In this document: positions 24,033 through 32,974 of the stretch, one piece after another
Numbering within the stretch: the stretch's first letter is position 1
Layout: every line of letters begins with the position of its first letter
NCBI RefSeq assembly: GCF_947179115.1
Contig: NZ_CAMXCI010000001.1
Coordinates: 62,001 to 126,000, forward strand
Reading direction: 5' to 3'
DNA length: 64,000 nt
Origin: Commensalibacter papalotli
GTDB lineage: Bacteria > Pseudomonadota > Alphaproteobacteria > Acetobacterales > Acetobacteraceae
Program-made: the position numbers and the translations under genes
Notes under the pieces: generated by a model
Database searches by the model: none
Told to the model about the DNA's origin: nothing
What the model saw: the letters and a program-made list of their open reading frames with translations, nothing else

Positions 24033-26162
24033 ATGAAAAAAACCAAAGCTGCAGATTATAAAGTTATTTTCCATCCTGATAAGATTCCTGCAAAACCAAA
24101 AACTAATCATTTGCAGGTTGTCTCTGAATTCGAACCTTCAGGGGATCAGCCTACGGCGATTAAAGCTTTATCTGAAGGGATAATCGGGGGAGAGCGTGAT
24201 CAAGTTTTATTAGGGGTAACAGGTTCAGGTAAAACCTTTACTATGGCCAAAGTTATTGAGACTGTTCAAAAACCAACGTTAATCTTGGCACCCAACAAAA
24301 CTTTAGCAGCTCAGCTTTATGGGGAAATGAAAGAGTTTTTTCCAAATAATGCAGTTGAGTATTTTGTAAGTTACTATGATTATTATCAACCCGAAGCCTA
24401 TATTGCCCGCTCTGATACATATATTGAAAAAGATAGCCAAATTAACGAGCAAATTGACCGCATGCGCCACTCTGCAACGCAGGCTTTGCTAGAACGCAAT
24501 GATGTAATTATTGTTGGGTCTGTGTCTTGTATTTACGGTATTGGATCCCCCGAACTCTACTCGCAAATGGTAGTGAAGATAGAAGTTGGGGCTGAGATCA
24601 GTCGGGATCTTTTAATAAAAAGATTGGTAGAGCAACAATATCGTCGTAATGATTTGGCCTTTCAACGTGGGACTTTTCGGGTGCGTGGTGAGACAATTGA
24701 TATTTTTCCTGTGCAAAATGCTGACCGTGCTTGGCGCGTGCATTTATTTGGCGATGAGGTTGAGGAAATAGACGAATTCGATCCTTTGACAGGTATTAAA
24801 ACGGGATCATTACCTTCTATTACCGTTTATGCAAATAGTCACTTTGTTACACCGCGACCAACCCTTACTCAAGCGATGAAAACAATCAAATCAGAGCTAA
24901 AATTACGGCTTGATCAATTTGTTTCTGAAGGGAAGTTGCTGGAGGCAGAGCGCCTGCAACAACGTACGACTTTTGATTTGGAAATGATTGAGACGACTGG
25001 GTTATGTAAAGGGATTGAAAATTACTCTCGTTATTTAACAGGTCGTAATCCTGGTGAGCCACCACCGACTTTGTTTGAATATCTGCCTGAAGATGCATTA
25101 TTAATTGTTGATGAAAGTCATGTCAGTGTTCCGCAAATAGGCGGGATGGAGCGAGGGGACTATGCGCGCAAAAAAACTTTGTCAGACTTTGGGTTTCGAC
25201 TGCCATCTTGCCTAGATAACAGACCCCTTAATTTTGCCGAGTGGGATTCTTATCGTCCTCAGACTGTTTTTGTCAGTGCAACGCCAGGCCCTTGGGAAAT
25301 GGAGCGAACACAAGGGGTTTTCGTTGAGCAAGTTATTCGTCCCACAGGGTTGGTAGATCCTGTGACAGAGGTTCGCCCTGTTGAGCTTCAAGTAGATGAT
25401 TTATTAGCAGAATGCAGAAAAGTTATTGGCCAAGGTGGGCGTGTGTTGGTTACAACATTGACCAAGAAAATGTCCGAGAAATTAACCGATTATATGAATG
25501 AATCTGGGATAAAAGTGCGTTATCTTCATTCAGATATTGATACGTTGGAACGTATTGAGATTATCCGAGATCTTAGGCTTGGTGTTTTCGATGTCCTGGT
25601 GGGAATTAACTTGTTACGAGAGGGTTTGGATATTCCTGAATGCCAATTAGTTGCAATTTTAGATGCAGATAAAGAAGGATTTTTACGTTCCAAGACTTCA
25701 CTTGTGCAAACAATTGGGCGGGCAGCGCGTAATGTTGATGGTCGCGTTTTGCTTTATGCTGATAAAATGACGGACAGTCTGAATTATGCAATTTCCGTAA
25801 CGGCCAGTAGGCGAGAAAAACAAACGCAGTGGAATAAGGAACATGGGATTACGCCTGCTTCGGTGAAAAAGAAGATAGGGGAGTTGATGGCTTCGGTGTA
25901 TGAACAAGACTATGTGACGGTTTCTAAGGGTAACATATTTTCAGATACTTCGTTTGTGGGTAAAAATTTACAACAAACCATTGCAGAGCTCGAAAAAAGA
26001 ATGCATGCTGCAGCCGCAAATTTAGAATTTGAAGAAGCAGCGCATTTACGAGATGAAATTAAAAAGCTAGAAGAAACAGAATTAGGGATAGGAGGGTCTT
26101 TTTTAGATCAGAAGCAATCTTCTGTAATTTCTCCTAAGTTCAAAAAAAATAAGAAAGGCTGA
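24033..26162 (+). CDS. uvrB: Excinuclease ABC subunit B
   Basis: 709-aa damage-recognition helicase of nucleotide excision repair. It has Walker A LGVTGSGKTFTMAK, the beta-hairpin region (YFVSYYDYYQPEAYIARSDT), the helicase motif LIVDESHVSVPQ, VFVSATPGPWE, INLLREGLDIPE, the QTIGRAARNVDG arginine motif and a C-terminal UVR domain (MHAAAANLEFEEAAHLRDEI) that binds UvrA/UvrC. The full length is present. uvrA and uvrC are not in the window. It runs into the epimerase, greB and gshB genes on the same strand with short gaps. Confidence 0.97.
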   Translation: MKKTKAADYKVIFHPDKIPAKPKTNHLQVVSEFEPSGDQPTAIKALSEGIIGGERDQVLLGVTGSGKTFTMAKVIETVQKPTLILAPNKTLAAQLYGEMKEFFPNNAVEYFVSYYDYYQPEAYIARSDTYIEKDSQINEQIDRMRHSATQALLERNDVIIVGSVSCIYGIGSPELYSQMVVKIEVGAEISRDLLIKRLVEQQYRRNDLAFQRGTFRVRGETIDIFPVQNADRAWRVHLFGDEVEEIDEFDPLTGIKTGSLPSITVYANSHFVTPRPTLTQAMKTIKSELKLRLDQFVSEGKLLEAERLQQRTTFDLEMIETTGLCKGIENYSRYLTGRNPGEPPPTLFEYLPEDALLIVDESHVSVPQIGGMERGDYARKKTLSDFGFRLPSCLDNRPLNFAEWDSYRPQTVFVSATPGPWEMERTQGVFVEQVIRPTGLVDPVTEVRPVELQVDDLLAECRKVIGQGGRVLVTTLTKKMSEKLTDYMNESGIKVRYLHSDIDTLERIEIIRDLRLGVFDVLVGINLLREGLDIPECQLVAILDADKEGFLRSKTSLVQTIGRAARNVDGRVLLYADKMTDSLNYAISVTASRREKQTQWNKEHGITPASVKKKIGELMASVYEQDYVTVSKGNIFSDTSFVGKNLQQTIAELEKRMHAAAANLEFEEAAHLRDEIKKLEETELGIGGSFLDQKQSSVISPKFKKNKKG

Positions 26163-26171
26163 GGGGCAGAT

Positions 26172-27059
26172 ATGTTAGAAATCAAATCAGGGCACCATAG
26201 GGTTGGTATATATCCTGCTTTGGGTGGTGCAATTGGGTATTGGTTATGTCAGGATACTCCTATATTTTATCCTTTGATTAATTCACATCTGGCAAAAAGC
26301 GCAAATCAGATTATTGCCGCATATCCACTATTACCTTATTCAAATCGTATTGCAGACGGAAAATTCGAATTTGAAGGACGCAAATACCAACTTGATGTGA
26401 ATGCATTAAATGAAAAAGATGCTATTCATGGCAATGCCTGGGAAAGAGAATGGGAGCTAGAAAGTTTTTCCAAAAACAGTGTGACCATGATTTTGTGTCA
26501 TGAGCCTGACAAAGATTCTAAAAAGCAATGGCCTTTTTCTTATAAAGCTCAGATAATATACACTATATTGGAAACAGGATTATCTGTTCATTTATCCTTA
26601 CAGAACAGTGATCGTTGTAATCAACCTGTAGGGCTTGGATTCCATCCTTATTTTCCTCGCAAAGATTCCGTTGAAGTCGGTTTTACAGCGAAAACAGTAT
26701 GGAATAACGGTAATGATGGATTACCACAAGGTCGTATGTCGATTGATGGTCGATGGGCTTTTAACGAAATGCGCGCTTTAACTCAAGATGAACAGTTAGA
26801 TAATTGTTATGCAGGGTGGGATAATTTCGCATTTATTCGCTGGCGATATTCTAATGCATATTTAAGCATTACCAGCAGTCATAATTTTCAACATTTAGTG
26901 TTATTTAATCCTGAAAATAAACCATATTTTACACTTGAGCCTGTGATGAATATGAATAATGCTATTAATATGCCTGAAATTTCAGATCGTGGCTTAACTA
27001 TTCTAAAGCCAGGGCAACGTCTTGAGGGTAATATTTTTTACTCTTTTTCAGGGGACTGA
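26172..27059 (+). CDS. Aldose 1-epimerase family protein
   Basis: 295-aa mutarotase-like enzyme interconverting alpha and beta anomers of aldoses. The galactose-mutarotase fold marks are visible: LLPYSNRIADGKFEFEG, the His pair in AIHGNAW and GLGFHPYFPR, and the C-terminal Glu in YFTLEPVMNMNNAIN, the general base. Sequence and length suggest a member of the aldose epimerase/YeaD-like group rather than canonical GalM. Start 10 bases after uvrB; substrate sugar unknown. Confidence 0.9.
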   Translation: MLEIKSGHHRVGIYPALGGAIGYWLCQDTPIFYPLINSHLAKSANQIIAAYPLLPYSNRIADGKFEFEGRKYQLDVNALNEKDAIHGNAWEREWELESFSKNSVTMILCHEPDKDSKKQWPFSYKAQIIYTILETGLSVHLSLQNSDRCNQPVGLGFHPYFPRKDSVEVGFTAKTVWNNGNDGLPQGRMSIDGRWAFNEMRALTQDEQLDNCYAGWDNFAFIRWRYSNAYLSITSSHNFQHLVLFNPENKPYFTLEPVMNMNNAINMPEISDRGLTILKPGQRLEGNIFYSFSGD

Positions 27060-27073
27060 AGAGGAATAAAAAA

Positions 27074-27565
27074 ATGGCAGTTGCATCTCAAACGCCTCCA
27101 CATTTAACGCCACAAGGATTTGATCGTTTAAAAGATGAGCTTAATAGTTTATTGCACAAAGAACGTCCCAAGATTGTAGAGATTGTTTCTTGGGCTGCGG
27201 GTAATGGTGATCGATCTGAAAATGGCGATTATATATATGGTAAACGTCGATTAAGGGAAATTGATCGTCGTGTCCGCTTTTTGTTAAAACGTCTTGATAA
27301 TGCCGTTGTGGTTGATCCCAAAGAACAACCCCAAAAGGACAAAGTTTATTTCGGTGCAACTGTGACTTATGTCACTGAAGAAGATCAGGAATATACAGTT
27401 ACCATTGTTGGTGTGGATGAAGCAATTACCGAGCAAGGTCAAATTAGCTTGATTTCTCCTATCGCTAGAGCTTTAATAAAGTCGAAAGTTGGCGATGAGG
27501 TAAAATATCAAAGCCCTGCTGGAGAAAAATTTCTCGAAATTCTAGAGATTGCTTATCCATCTTAA
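27074..27565 (+). CDS. greB: Transcription elongation factor GreB
   Basis: 163-aa RNA polymerase secondary-channel factor that rescues backtracked complexes by stimulating transcript cleavage. The N-terminal coiled coil holds the acidic tip motif GNGDRSENGDYIYG, and KRRLREIDRRVRFLLKRL, which marks GreB rather than GreA; the C-terminal FKBP-like domain begins VYFGATVTYV. A GGAA-type ribosome site precedes the ATG at 27074, 15 bases after the epimerase stop, so it is likely co-transcribed. Confidence 0.94.
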   Translation: MAVASQTPPHLTPQGFDRLKDELNSLLHKERPKIVEIVSWAAGNGDRSENGDYIYGKRRLREIDRRVRFLLKRLDNAVVVDPKEQPQKDKVYFGATVTYVTEEDQEYTVTIVGVDEAITEQGQISLISPIARALIKSKVGDEVKYQSPAGEKFLEILEIAYPS

Positions 27566-27597
27566 AAGATAGTTTAATATAAGTGAGTATAAAATCT

Positions 27598-28560
27598 ATG
27601 CTAAAAATTGCTGTGCAAATGGATCCGCTGGAAAATATTAATATTAATGGGGATTCTACGTTTGCATTAATGTTAGAGGCTCAGGCCAGAGGGTATGAAT
27701 TATTTGTTTATTCTGTTGATACGCTAAGTTTATGTAGCAACTCTAATTCAAAAAAAATCACCGCCAGGGGCAAAAATGTTACTGTGCAACGCGTACAGGG
27801 TAACCACGCTCAATTGGGTGAAGAAAAAACGGTTGTGTTGAATGATTTTGATATATTGTTAATGCGTCAAGATCCTCCATTTGATATGGGATATATAACA
27901 GCAACACATTTGCTTGAACAAATTCACGGTATCGGTAAAGATAAAGTTTTCGTTGTGAATAATCCTGCATCCGTAAGAAATGCACCAGAGAAAATCTTTG
28001 CAACCTTATGGCCTCAGATTATGCCTCCCACTTTGATTACAAGAGATATTATTGCCATACGTGAATTCCGCGCTGAATATAAAGATATAATTATTAAACC
28101 TTTATATGGAAATGGTGGAATAGGGGTTTTTCGCATTCGAGAAGATGATGAAAATTTAAACTCCTTATTAGAAATGCAATTTGCTGCTTCGCGTGAACCT
28201 TTGATGATTCAACGTTATGAACCTGCTGTACGTAAAGGGGATAAAAGAGTTATTTTGGTTGACGGAGAACCTATTGGGGCGATTAATCGTGTTCCACAAA
28301 AAGGTGATTTGCGTTCTAATATGCATGTTGGTGGTGTTGCGGTCAAAGTCGAGTTAACACAAAGAGACAAAGAAATTTGTAAAATAATAGGACCTACTTT
28401 GAAACAGCAAGGATTAATATTTGTTGGAATCGATGTGCTTGGGGATTATTTGACAGAAATAAATGTAACATCCCCTACAGGCCTACAAGAATTAGATCGA
28501 TTTAATCAGATCAACTCTGCCGCTATGATTTGGGATGTTATTAATTCTTATGTAAGATAA
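27598..28560 (+). CDS. gshB: Glutathione synthetase
   Basis: ATP-grasp enzyme joining gamma-glutamylcysteine and glycine. The N-terminus MLKIAVQMDPLENININGDS is typical, as are the glycine-rich loop (IIKPLYGNGGIGVFRI), VRKGDKRVILVDGEP, the SNMHVGGVAV ATP-grasp segment and INVTSPTGLQELDRF with the Mg-binding acidic residues. The frame is open from a GTG at 27583, but the ATG at 27598 gives the family-standard start (320 aa). With the ggt gene at the window start and gpx at 48.7 kb, glutathione metabolism is well represented. Confidence 0.96.
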   Translation: MLKIAVQMDPLENININGDSTFALMLEAQARGYELFVYSVDTLSLCSNSNSKKITARGKNVTVQRVQGNHAQLGEEKTVVLNDFDILLMRQDPPFDMGYITATHLLEQIHGIGKDKVFVVNNPASVRNAPEKIFATLWPQIMPPTLITRDIIAIREFRAEYKDIIIKPLYGNGGIGVFRIREDDENLNSLLEMQFAASREPLMIQRYEPAVRKGDKRVILVDGEPIGAINRVPQKGDLRSNMHVGGVAVKVELTQRDKEICKIIGPTLKQQGLIFVGIDVLGDYLTEINVTSPTGLQELDRFNQINSAAMIWDVINSYVR

Positions 28561-28563
28561 GGT

Positions 28564-28794
28564 TTATTCTTTAGAAGGTTCAGCTTTTGATGTTTTTTCG
28601 TAATTGAAAGTTGTTCCTTCTCCTATATTTAAAGAACTTTCTTGTTGTTTAGGTACAGGAGGCATAGGATCGTCTTTACCAAATTTATTGTCTAACCAGT
28701 CCGTAAATCTTGCGCGATCATATACAATATATGTTCCAACCCATATAGTGATGCTTAATATCGCCATAAACCAATTAAAATATGTCAACCACAT
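28564..28794 (-). CDS. Small membrane protein (76 aa), unknown
   Basis: Unrecognised. One N-terminal transmembrane helix (YFNWFMAILSITIWVGTYIVY) is followed by a hydrophilic tail (DRARFTDWLDNKFGKDD, then Pro- and Glu/Ser-rich). It has AGGAG about 11 bases upstream of the ATG. It is convergent with gshB (3-base gap) and divergent from the lipid methyltransferase gene. Codon pattern and membrane helix support a real gene. Confidence 0.55.
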   Translation of the reverse strand: MWLTYFNWFMAILSITIWVGTYIVYDRARFTDWLDNKFGKDDPMPPVPKQQESSLNIGEGTTFNYEKTSKAEPSKE

Positions 28795-29040
28795 AAGGGG
28801 AGCTGCTCCTGAATCTGCTCAATTATTTATTTACTTGTTGTGATACTTATAATACATATTTGCTTTATAATAAACAATTAAAGGGCATCAAAAAAATAAA
28901 GTAATTAAATATGTTGCTTTTTAGTATTTTTTTCCTTGTTAAAATGTAAAAAAAAGAAAATCTAACTAGATTTTTCTTTGTTTTTGGTTAATAAGACTTG
29001 TTGTATAGTAATTTTGTTAATTGTTTTTAGGAGCAATAAC

Positions 29041-29679
29041 GTGCCTCCTTCACCTCATACTGCGTTAAGCGCAGATGCTGTTAAATTAGCTTATCGTCGT
29101 TGGGCGATGGTTTATGATGCTGTTTTTGGAAGTATATCCTCGTTTGGGCGCCGCTGTGCTGTTGCCGAAGCTAATCGTCTGCCAGGACAAAAAGTTTTAG
29201 AAGTAGGGGTTGGGACAGGATTAGCTCTTCCTTCTTATAATCTTGATAAGAGAATTACAGGAATTGATCTGTCGACAGACATGCTTAAAAGGGCAAGGCA
29301 ACGGGTTCAACGTCAAAATTTATCTAATGTAGACAATCTATTCGAGATGGATGCTGAGGAGACAAATTTTGAGAGTGGCTCTTTTGATATTGCAGTAGGT
29401 ATGTTCGTTGCCTCTGTAGTACCACATCCAGATCGTTTATTTGCAGAACTAAAGCGAGTGGTTAAGCCAGGCGGTCATATTTTGTTTGTAAATCATTTTT
29501 TAGCACAAAAAGGGATCCGTTATCATGTTGAACGTATTATGGCCCCTGCATCAAAATCATTAGGTTGGCACCCAGACTTCTCAATAGAATCTTTGCTTCC
29601 ACCAGAGGAGTTAAAACAAGCGACTCTGCAACCTGTTCACCCATTTGGTTTGTTTACATTGGTCAGTCTCCCTCGATAA
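29041..29679 (+). CDS. pmtA: Phosphatidylethanolamine N-methyltransferase-like SAM methyltransferase
   Basis: About 212 aa from a GTG at 29041, with TAGGAG 7 bases upstream; the frame continues upstream through a TTG, but that part has no homology. Class I SAM methyltransferase: the motif I region reads KVLEVGVGTGLALP, followed by ITGIDLSTDMLKRARQRV. The N-terminus (YRRWAMVYDAVFG, FGRRCAVAEAN) is the pattern of Rhodobacter-type PmtA, which makes phosphatidylcholine from PE. UbiE-like enzymes are the alternative. It is followed by a terminator and the CtaD-like operon. Confidence 0.72.
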   Translation: MPPSPHTALSADAVKLAYRRWAMVYDAVFGSISSFGRRCAVAEANRLPGQKVLEVGVGTGLALPSYNLDKRITGIDLSTDMLKRARQRVQRQNLSNVDNLFEMDAEETNFESGSFDIAVGMFVASVVPHPDRLFAELKRVVKPGGHILFVNHFLAQKGIRYHVERIMAPASKSLGWHPDFSIESLLPPEELKQATLQPVHPFGLFTLVSLPR

Positions 29680-29701
29680 AATTTGATGGTGATACTTTGT
29701 A

Positions 29702-29725
29702 AAAGCTATGTTATATCATAGCTTT
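29702..29725 (+). terminator. Terminator after pmtA
   Basis: AAAGCTATG and its exact complement CATAGCTTT flank a TTATAT loop (9-bp stem) and are followed by ATTTATTAG. It separates pmtA from the CtaD-like operon, whose promoter should lie in the remaining 28 bases or within pmtA. Confidence 0.75.
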
Positions 29726-29753
29726 ATTTATTAGTAATGCGATAGAATATGTA

Positions 29754-31067
29754 ATGAATACACATTATAAAATTGGAATGAGTGCTTTATTTCTGGCTAT
29801 ATTGGCAGGGATTAGTGGTGGTATTGCAGCTTTGTTTGTTCAACTCAATACATATATTCCTGTTTTGGGCAAGTTCAGTACAGTTGATTTTATACAAAAT
29901 TTACCAAGAACACATGCCAGAATGATGGTGTTTTTTGTCCTTCAACCAGCATTAATGTTAGGGTTTGGGGCTTGGTTCGTGCCTTTATTAATTAAAGCAA
30001 AAGATATGGCCTTCAAAGGAGTGAATGCTTTTTCTCTTTTATGTCTTGTTATAGGCTTTATTTGTAATTTCTTAACTTTTTTATACCCTGATCATGCATT
30101 ATTTGCTTTGTATAGTTTGGGGTTGTGGTCGATATCAGCAGTTTTGTTTTCAATAAATATGTTAATTACGATCATTAATAATAGAGCACCTGACGTTAGT
30201 TATGCGTCATTGCCTTTGTTCGTTTGGGGACAAGGGATTTCTGCGGCTTTATTGTTACCTACGGCGTCTATTTTATTAGCAGCCTTAACAAAAAATTATT
30301 ATCATGCTGCTTATTCAGCTGCTGCACTTCAACAAACTGTTCGTTCTTTTTCATATCCAATGTTGATGATTTTGATCATCCCAGCAATTTGCATGGTATT
30401 TCATATTATTACTACGATTTCTAATCAATCTATAAAACAAAATAAAAATGTTATTTTAATGCTTATTTTGGTGCCTTTTATTGTTTTACTTTCATGGAAT
30501 AAAATGATTTTTAACACGCACTTAATAAGCATGCATCAGAATATTACATTACAAGTATTTTATGCATGTGCGTTATATGCGCTGACTTTATTTTTATTAG
30601 TTTATTGTATTAAACTTTTCTTTGTAGGTGAAAAACACTGTCCAGCACCTGTGCTATGGTCTTTTGGTTTTATAGGGTTATTAGCAATTGGTTGGCCATA
30701 TCAAGGGATCACGAAAGAAGTTGGATTAATCCATTCTTCTATTTCCTATGGAATTCTTTTTGCGGTTTTTGCAGGCTTTTATTTTTGGATGGGCAAAATT
30801 CTAGGTAAGCAATATTCAGAATTATTAGCAAAAATACATTTTATAACGACCTGTGTTGGTGTTGTCTTTACACTAGATATGTTTGTAATAGGTGAAAAAT
30901 CCATTCTTATTGGGGCAGTTTTCATGGGGCTTTCTTTGCTATCCTTTATTGTGATGTTGGTGAATGCATTACGTAGTGAAGTGAAATTACCAAGTAATTA
31001 TTGGGGAGAAGGTGCAATAACTAATGAGTGGCAACTTCCTTCCCCTGTCTTTTCTCATGTAAAATAG
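29754..31067 (+). CDS. Divergent cytochrome c oxidase subunit I (CtaD-like) lacking the haem-copper catalytic centre
   Basis: 437-aa, about 12-helix protein homologous to CtaD from end to end: N-terminal THYKIG (CtaD NHKDIG), THARMMVFFVLQPALMLGFG, APDMAF-like AKDMAF, NNRAPDV (CtaD NMRAPGM), FAVFAGFYFWMGKI and the C-terminal LPSNYW....EWQLPSP. Low-spin haem ligands appear kept: His54 (Paracoccus H94) and His327 (H413). The haem a3 ligand H411 is Leu325; the CuB ligands H276, H325, H326 are Tyr201, Lys250, Met251; the cross-linked Tyr280 is Met205; the GMPRRY haem-propionate loop is deleted. It cannot be a normal oxygen reductase. The reading frame is intact and it heads an operon with ctaB and a CoxF-like gene. 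See findings. Confidence 0.85.
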   Translation: MNTHYKIGMSALFLAILAGISGGIAALFVQLNTYIPVLGKFSTVDFIQNLPRTHARMMVFFVLQPALMLGFGAWFVPLLIKAKDMAFKGVNAFSLLCLVIGFICNFLTFLYPDHALFALYSLGLWSISAVLFSINMLITIINNRAPDVSYASLPLFVWGQGISAALLLPTASILLAALTKNYYHAAYSAAALQQTVRSFSYPMLMILIIPAICMVFHIITTISNQSIKQNKNVILMLILVPFIVLLSWNKMIFNTHLISMHQNITLQVFYACALYALTLFLLVYCIKLFFVGEKHCPAPVLWSFGFIGLLAIGWPYQGITKEVGLIHSSISYGILFAVFAGFYFWMGKILGKQYSELLAKIHFITTCVGVVFTLDMFVIGEKSILIGAVFMGLSLLSFIVMLVNALRSEVKLPSNYWGEGAITNEWQLPSPVFSHVK

Positions 31068-31077
31068 GATTTACAGA

Positions 31078-32025
31078 ATGGGGCAATCACTTTCAGATGA
31101 AGTCGTAGGATCAAAACGGGTTCGATTCGATCCGGCTATGGTAGGCAGTGATGTTAAAGATTGGGTTGCTTTATTAAAACCCAGAGTGATTTCTTTGGTA
31201 GTTTTTACAGGTGTGGTTGGAATTGTTCTTGCACCTGGTCATATTAACCCAATTATTGCACTGATTAGTATTCTATGTATTTGTATGGCGTCTGGTGGGG
31301 CTGGTGCAATTAATATGTGGTATGATCGTGATATTGATCTGATCATGCAAAGAACAATCACACGCCCTTTACCTGCGGGCAGAGTTAAATCTGATGATGC
31401 GTTGATTTACGGAATTGGCGTTTCTGTCCTGTCTGTAATTTTAATGTTTTTGGCTACTAATTTTCTAACCGCAGCTATTTTAGCTTTTTCTATTTTCTTT
31501 TATAGCGTTGTTTATACAATGTGGTTAAAGCGCTCTACCCCACAAAATATTGTTATTGGCGGGGCAGCTGGGGCTTTTCCTCCGTTAATAGGGTGGACTT
31601 CTGTTACTGGCAGTCTTGATATATTCCCTATTATTTTATTCTCTATTACGTTTTTTTGGACACCACCACATTTTTGGTCATTGGCTTTGTATGCGTGTAA
31701 AGACTATGGACGTGCAGGTATCCCTATGTTGCCTGTTGTAAAAGGTGCGCGTTATACACGGTGGCAAATTTTAATTTATACAATTATTTTAGCAATTGTT
31801 ACTTTATTACCTGTTTATTTAGGATATACTTCTTATATTTATATGGGTACAGCAATTTTATTAAATGCTGGATTTATTTACATGGCGGTTAGAGTGTTAT
31901 CAGAACAGCAAACCGCTGACGGATTAAGTTTGAATAATGATAAAGCTGCCAGATATTCTTTTCGTTTTTCTTTGATTTATTTATTTTTCTTATTTTTTTC
32001 TTTGATTATTGATCATTTTGTTTAA
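31078..32025 (+). CDS. ctaB: Protoheme IX farnesyltransferase (haem O synthase)
   Basis: 315-aa UbiA-type membrane prenyltransferase adding farnesyl to haem B to make haem O, used by bo3 quinol oxidase or as precursor of haem A. The first Asp-rich motif is INMWYDRDIDLIMQRT; the second region near ACKDYGRAGIPMLPVVKG is typical. Hydrophobic helices fill the rest. The start is 10 bases after the CtaD-like gene, as in the usual ctaD-ctaB order, and CtaB rather than CyoE fits by context. Whether the haem O or A serves this locus or another oxidase is open. Confidence 0.93.
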   Translation: MGQSLSDEVVGSKRVRFDPAMVGSDVKDWVALLKPRVISLVVFTGVVGIVLAPGHINPIIALISILCICMASGGAGAINMWYDRDIDLIMQRTITRPLPAGRVKSDDALIYGIGVSVLSVILMFLATNFLTAAILAFSIFFYSVVYTMWLKRSTPQNIVIGGAAGAFPPLIGWTSVTGSLDIFPIILFSITFFWTPPHFWSLALYACKDYGRAGIPMLPVVKGARYTRWQILIYTIILAIVTLLPVYLGYTSYIYMGTAILLNAGFIYMAVRVLSEQQTADGLSLNNDKAARYSFRFSLIYLFFLFFSLIIDHFV

Positions 32026-32040
32026 AAGGAAATCGTCTTA

Positions 32041-32199
32041 ATGAAAAGACAACAACAGGCCAAAGCAATTGCAATTTCGCTAACTGCGGAACAACAAAAA
32101 GAGTTTGACCGACGTCAAAATAAACGGAATATGGCGTTACTTTCAGCGTTGCTTGGATTAAGTGGGATTTTATATACTCTAGCGTTGATTCAATTATAA
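32041..32199 (+). CDS. CoxF-like small cytochrome oxidase-associated protein (52 aa)
   Basis: The gene (MKRQQQAKAIAISLTAEQQKEF...) has a charged N-terminus with an Arg-rich DRRQNKRN stretch and one transmembrane helix (LLSALLGLSGILYTLALIQL). Size, helix and position directly after ctaB match the small CoxF proteins of alphaproteobacterial cta operons. An AAGGA ribosome site lies 10 bases upstream, overlapping the ctaB end. ctaG and ctaE, expected next, are absent; a terminator follows at once. Confidence 0.7.
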   Translation: MKRQQQAKAIAISLTAEQQKEFDRRQNKRNMALLSALLGLSGILYTLALIQL

Positions 32200-32217
32200 T
32201 CAATGGCTTTATACTAA

Positions 32218-32247
32218 AAGGCAGATAGTTCTTCGATTATCTGCTTT
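32218..32247 (+). terminator. Terminator of the CtaD-like operon
   Basis: GCAGATA (32221-32227) pairs with TATCTGC (32238-32244), extended by a G-T and two A-T pairs, with a 10-base loop, followed by ATTTATATT. It ends the three-gene operon and separates it from the decayed region. Confidence 0.75.
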
Positions 32248-32445
32248 ATTTATATTGAGTGTAATTAGTTTATAAAACTATGAAATATCATGAGGGTTTA
32301 TCATATTTTATAGTTAATTAATGATTTGATATTATTATTTATTTCTAAAGAAGAAATATTCAAAAGGTAAGTTTTTCATACCTTAAAAGTTATTACATAA
32401 GTTGTATCGGAAAAGTAAGGTAGCATTTCAGATGTTATTTTTTCT

Positions 32446-32885
32446 ATGTACCTTCAAGCGGTATGGCTGTGGATAATCAGACCGAATATCAATGCCACTA
32501 TTGATGCTGTTGTATAACAATTTGGTCCAAGTTTGTGTGCAATGACAGTTGATGGTATTCAAATAAAGTCGCCGCTGAAAAATCTATGACTGTTATCAAA
32601 AAATGCCTAAAGTTTGCTTTTTAGGTGATGGTGTTGTCAGTTCAATCTTACAACCACTAACAGAAAAATCTGAAGCTTGAGGAAAAGCTAATCCTTTTGA
32701 GGATATTACTTACTCTAAGAACCACAAATTTTTAAAAGAATAAAAGAAAGAATGGTTTTTCAAAATATAGAAACTATACCGAGGAAGAAGAAAAAGAATA
32801 TCAATCAAGTTCTGGAAGAGTATTCGTTAATAAAGTAAATGCAACTTACAATCTATTAGGACTGACCAATTTTTTAATTATATGA
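32446..32885 (+). pseudogene. Decayed protein-coding gene of unknown family
   Basis: Coding-like segments appear in shifting frames on the plus strand: NINATIDAVV then a stop and QFGPSLCAMTVDGIQIK, next CFLGDGVVSSILQPLTEKSE then a TGA, GKANPFEDITYSKNHKFLKE then TAA, and finally NYTEEEEKEYQSSSGRVF, ending ...ATYNLLGLTNFLII* at 32885. At least three nonsense codons and two frameshifts are needed to join them. I do not recognise the protein. Together with the AT-rich flanks it explains the roughly 830 bases between the coxF-like gene and the Tim44 gene. Confidence 0.6.
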
Positions 32886-32974
32886 GTAATTAATAAGTTA
32901 AATAGGTGCATGTATAAAACAAGTAATTGCTTACATTATAAACTTAAAACTACTAATTACTATATTTTAATAAA

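Noticed and set aside
28951..28982. A/T-rich imperfect inverted repeat before pmtA, possible terminator.
   Set aside because: Almost pure A and T with a bulge, between divergent genes where no transcript should end; likely composition.
31110..31140. GGTTCGATTCGATCC, resembling a tRNA T-arm.
   Set aside because: It lies inside the ctaB start (KRVRFDPAM) and no acceptor, D or anticodon arm surrounds it.
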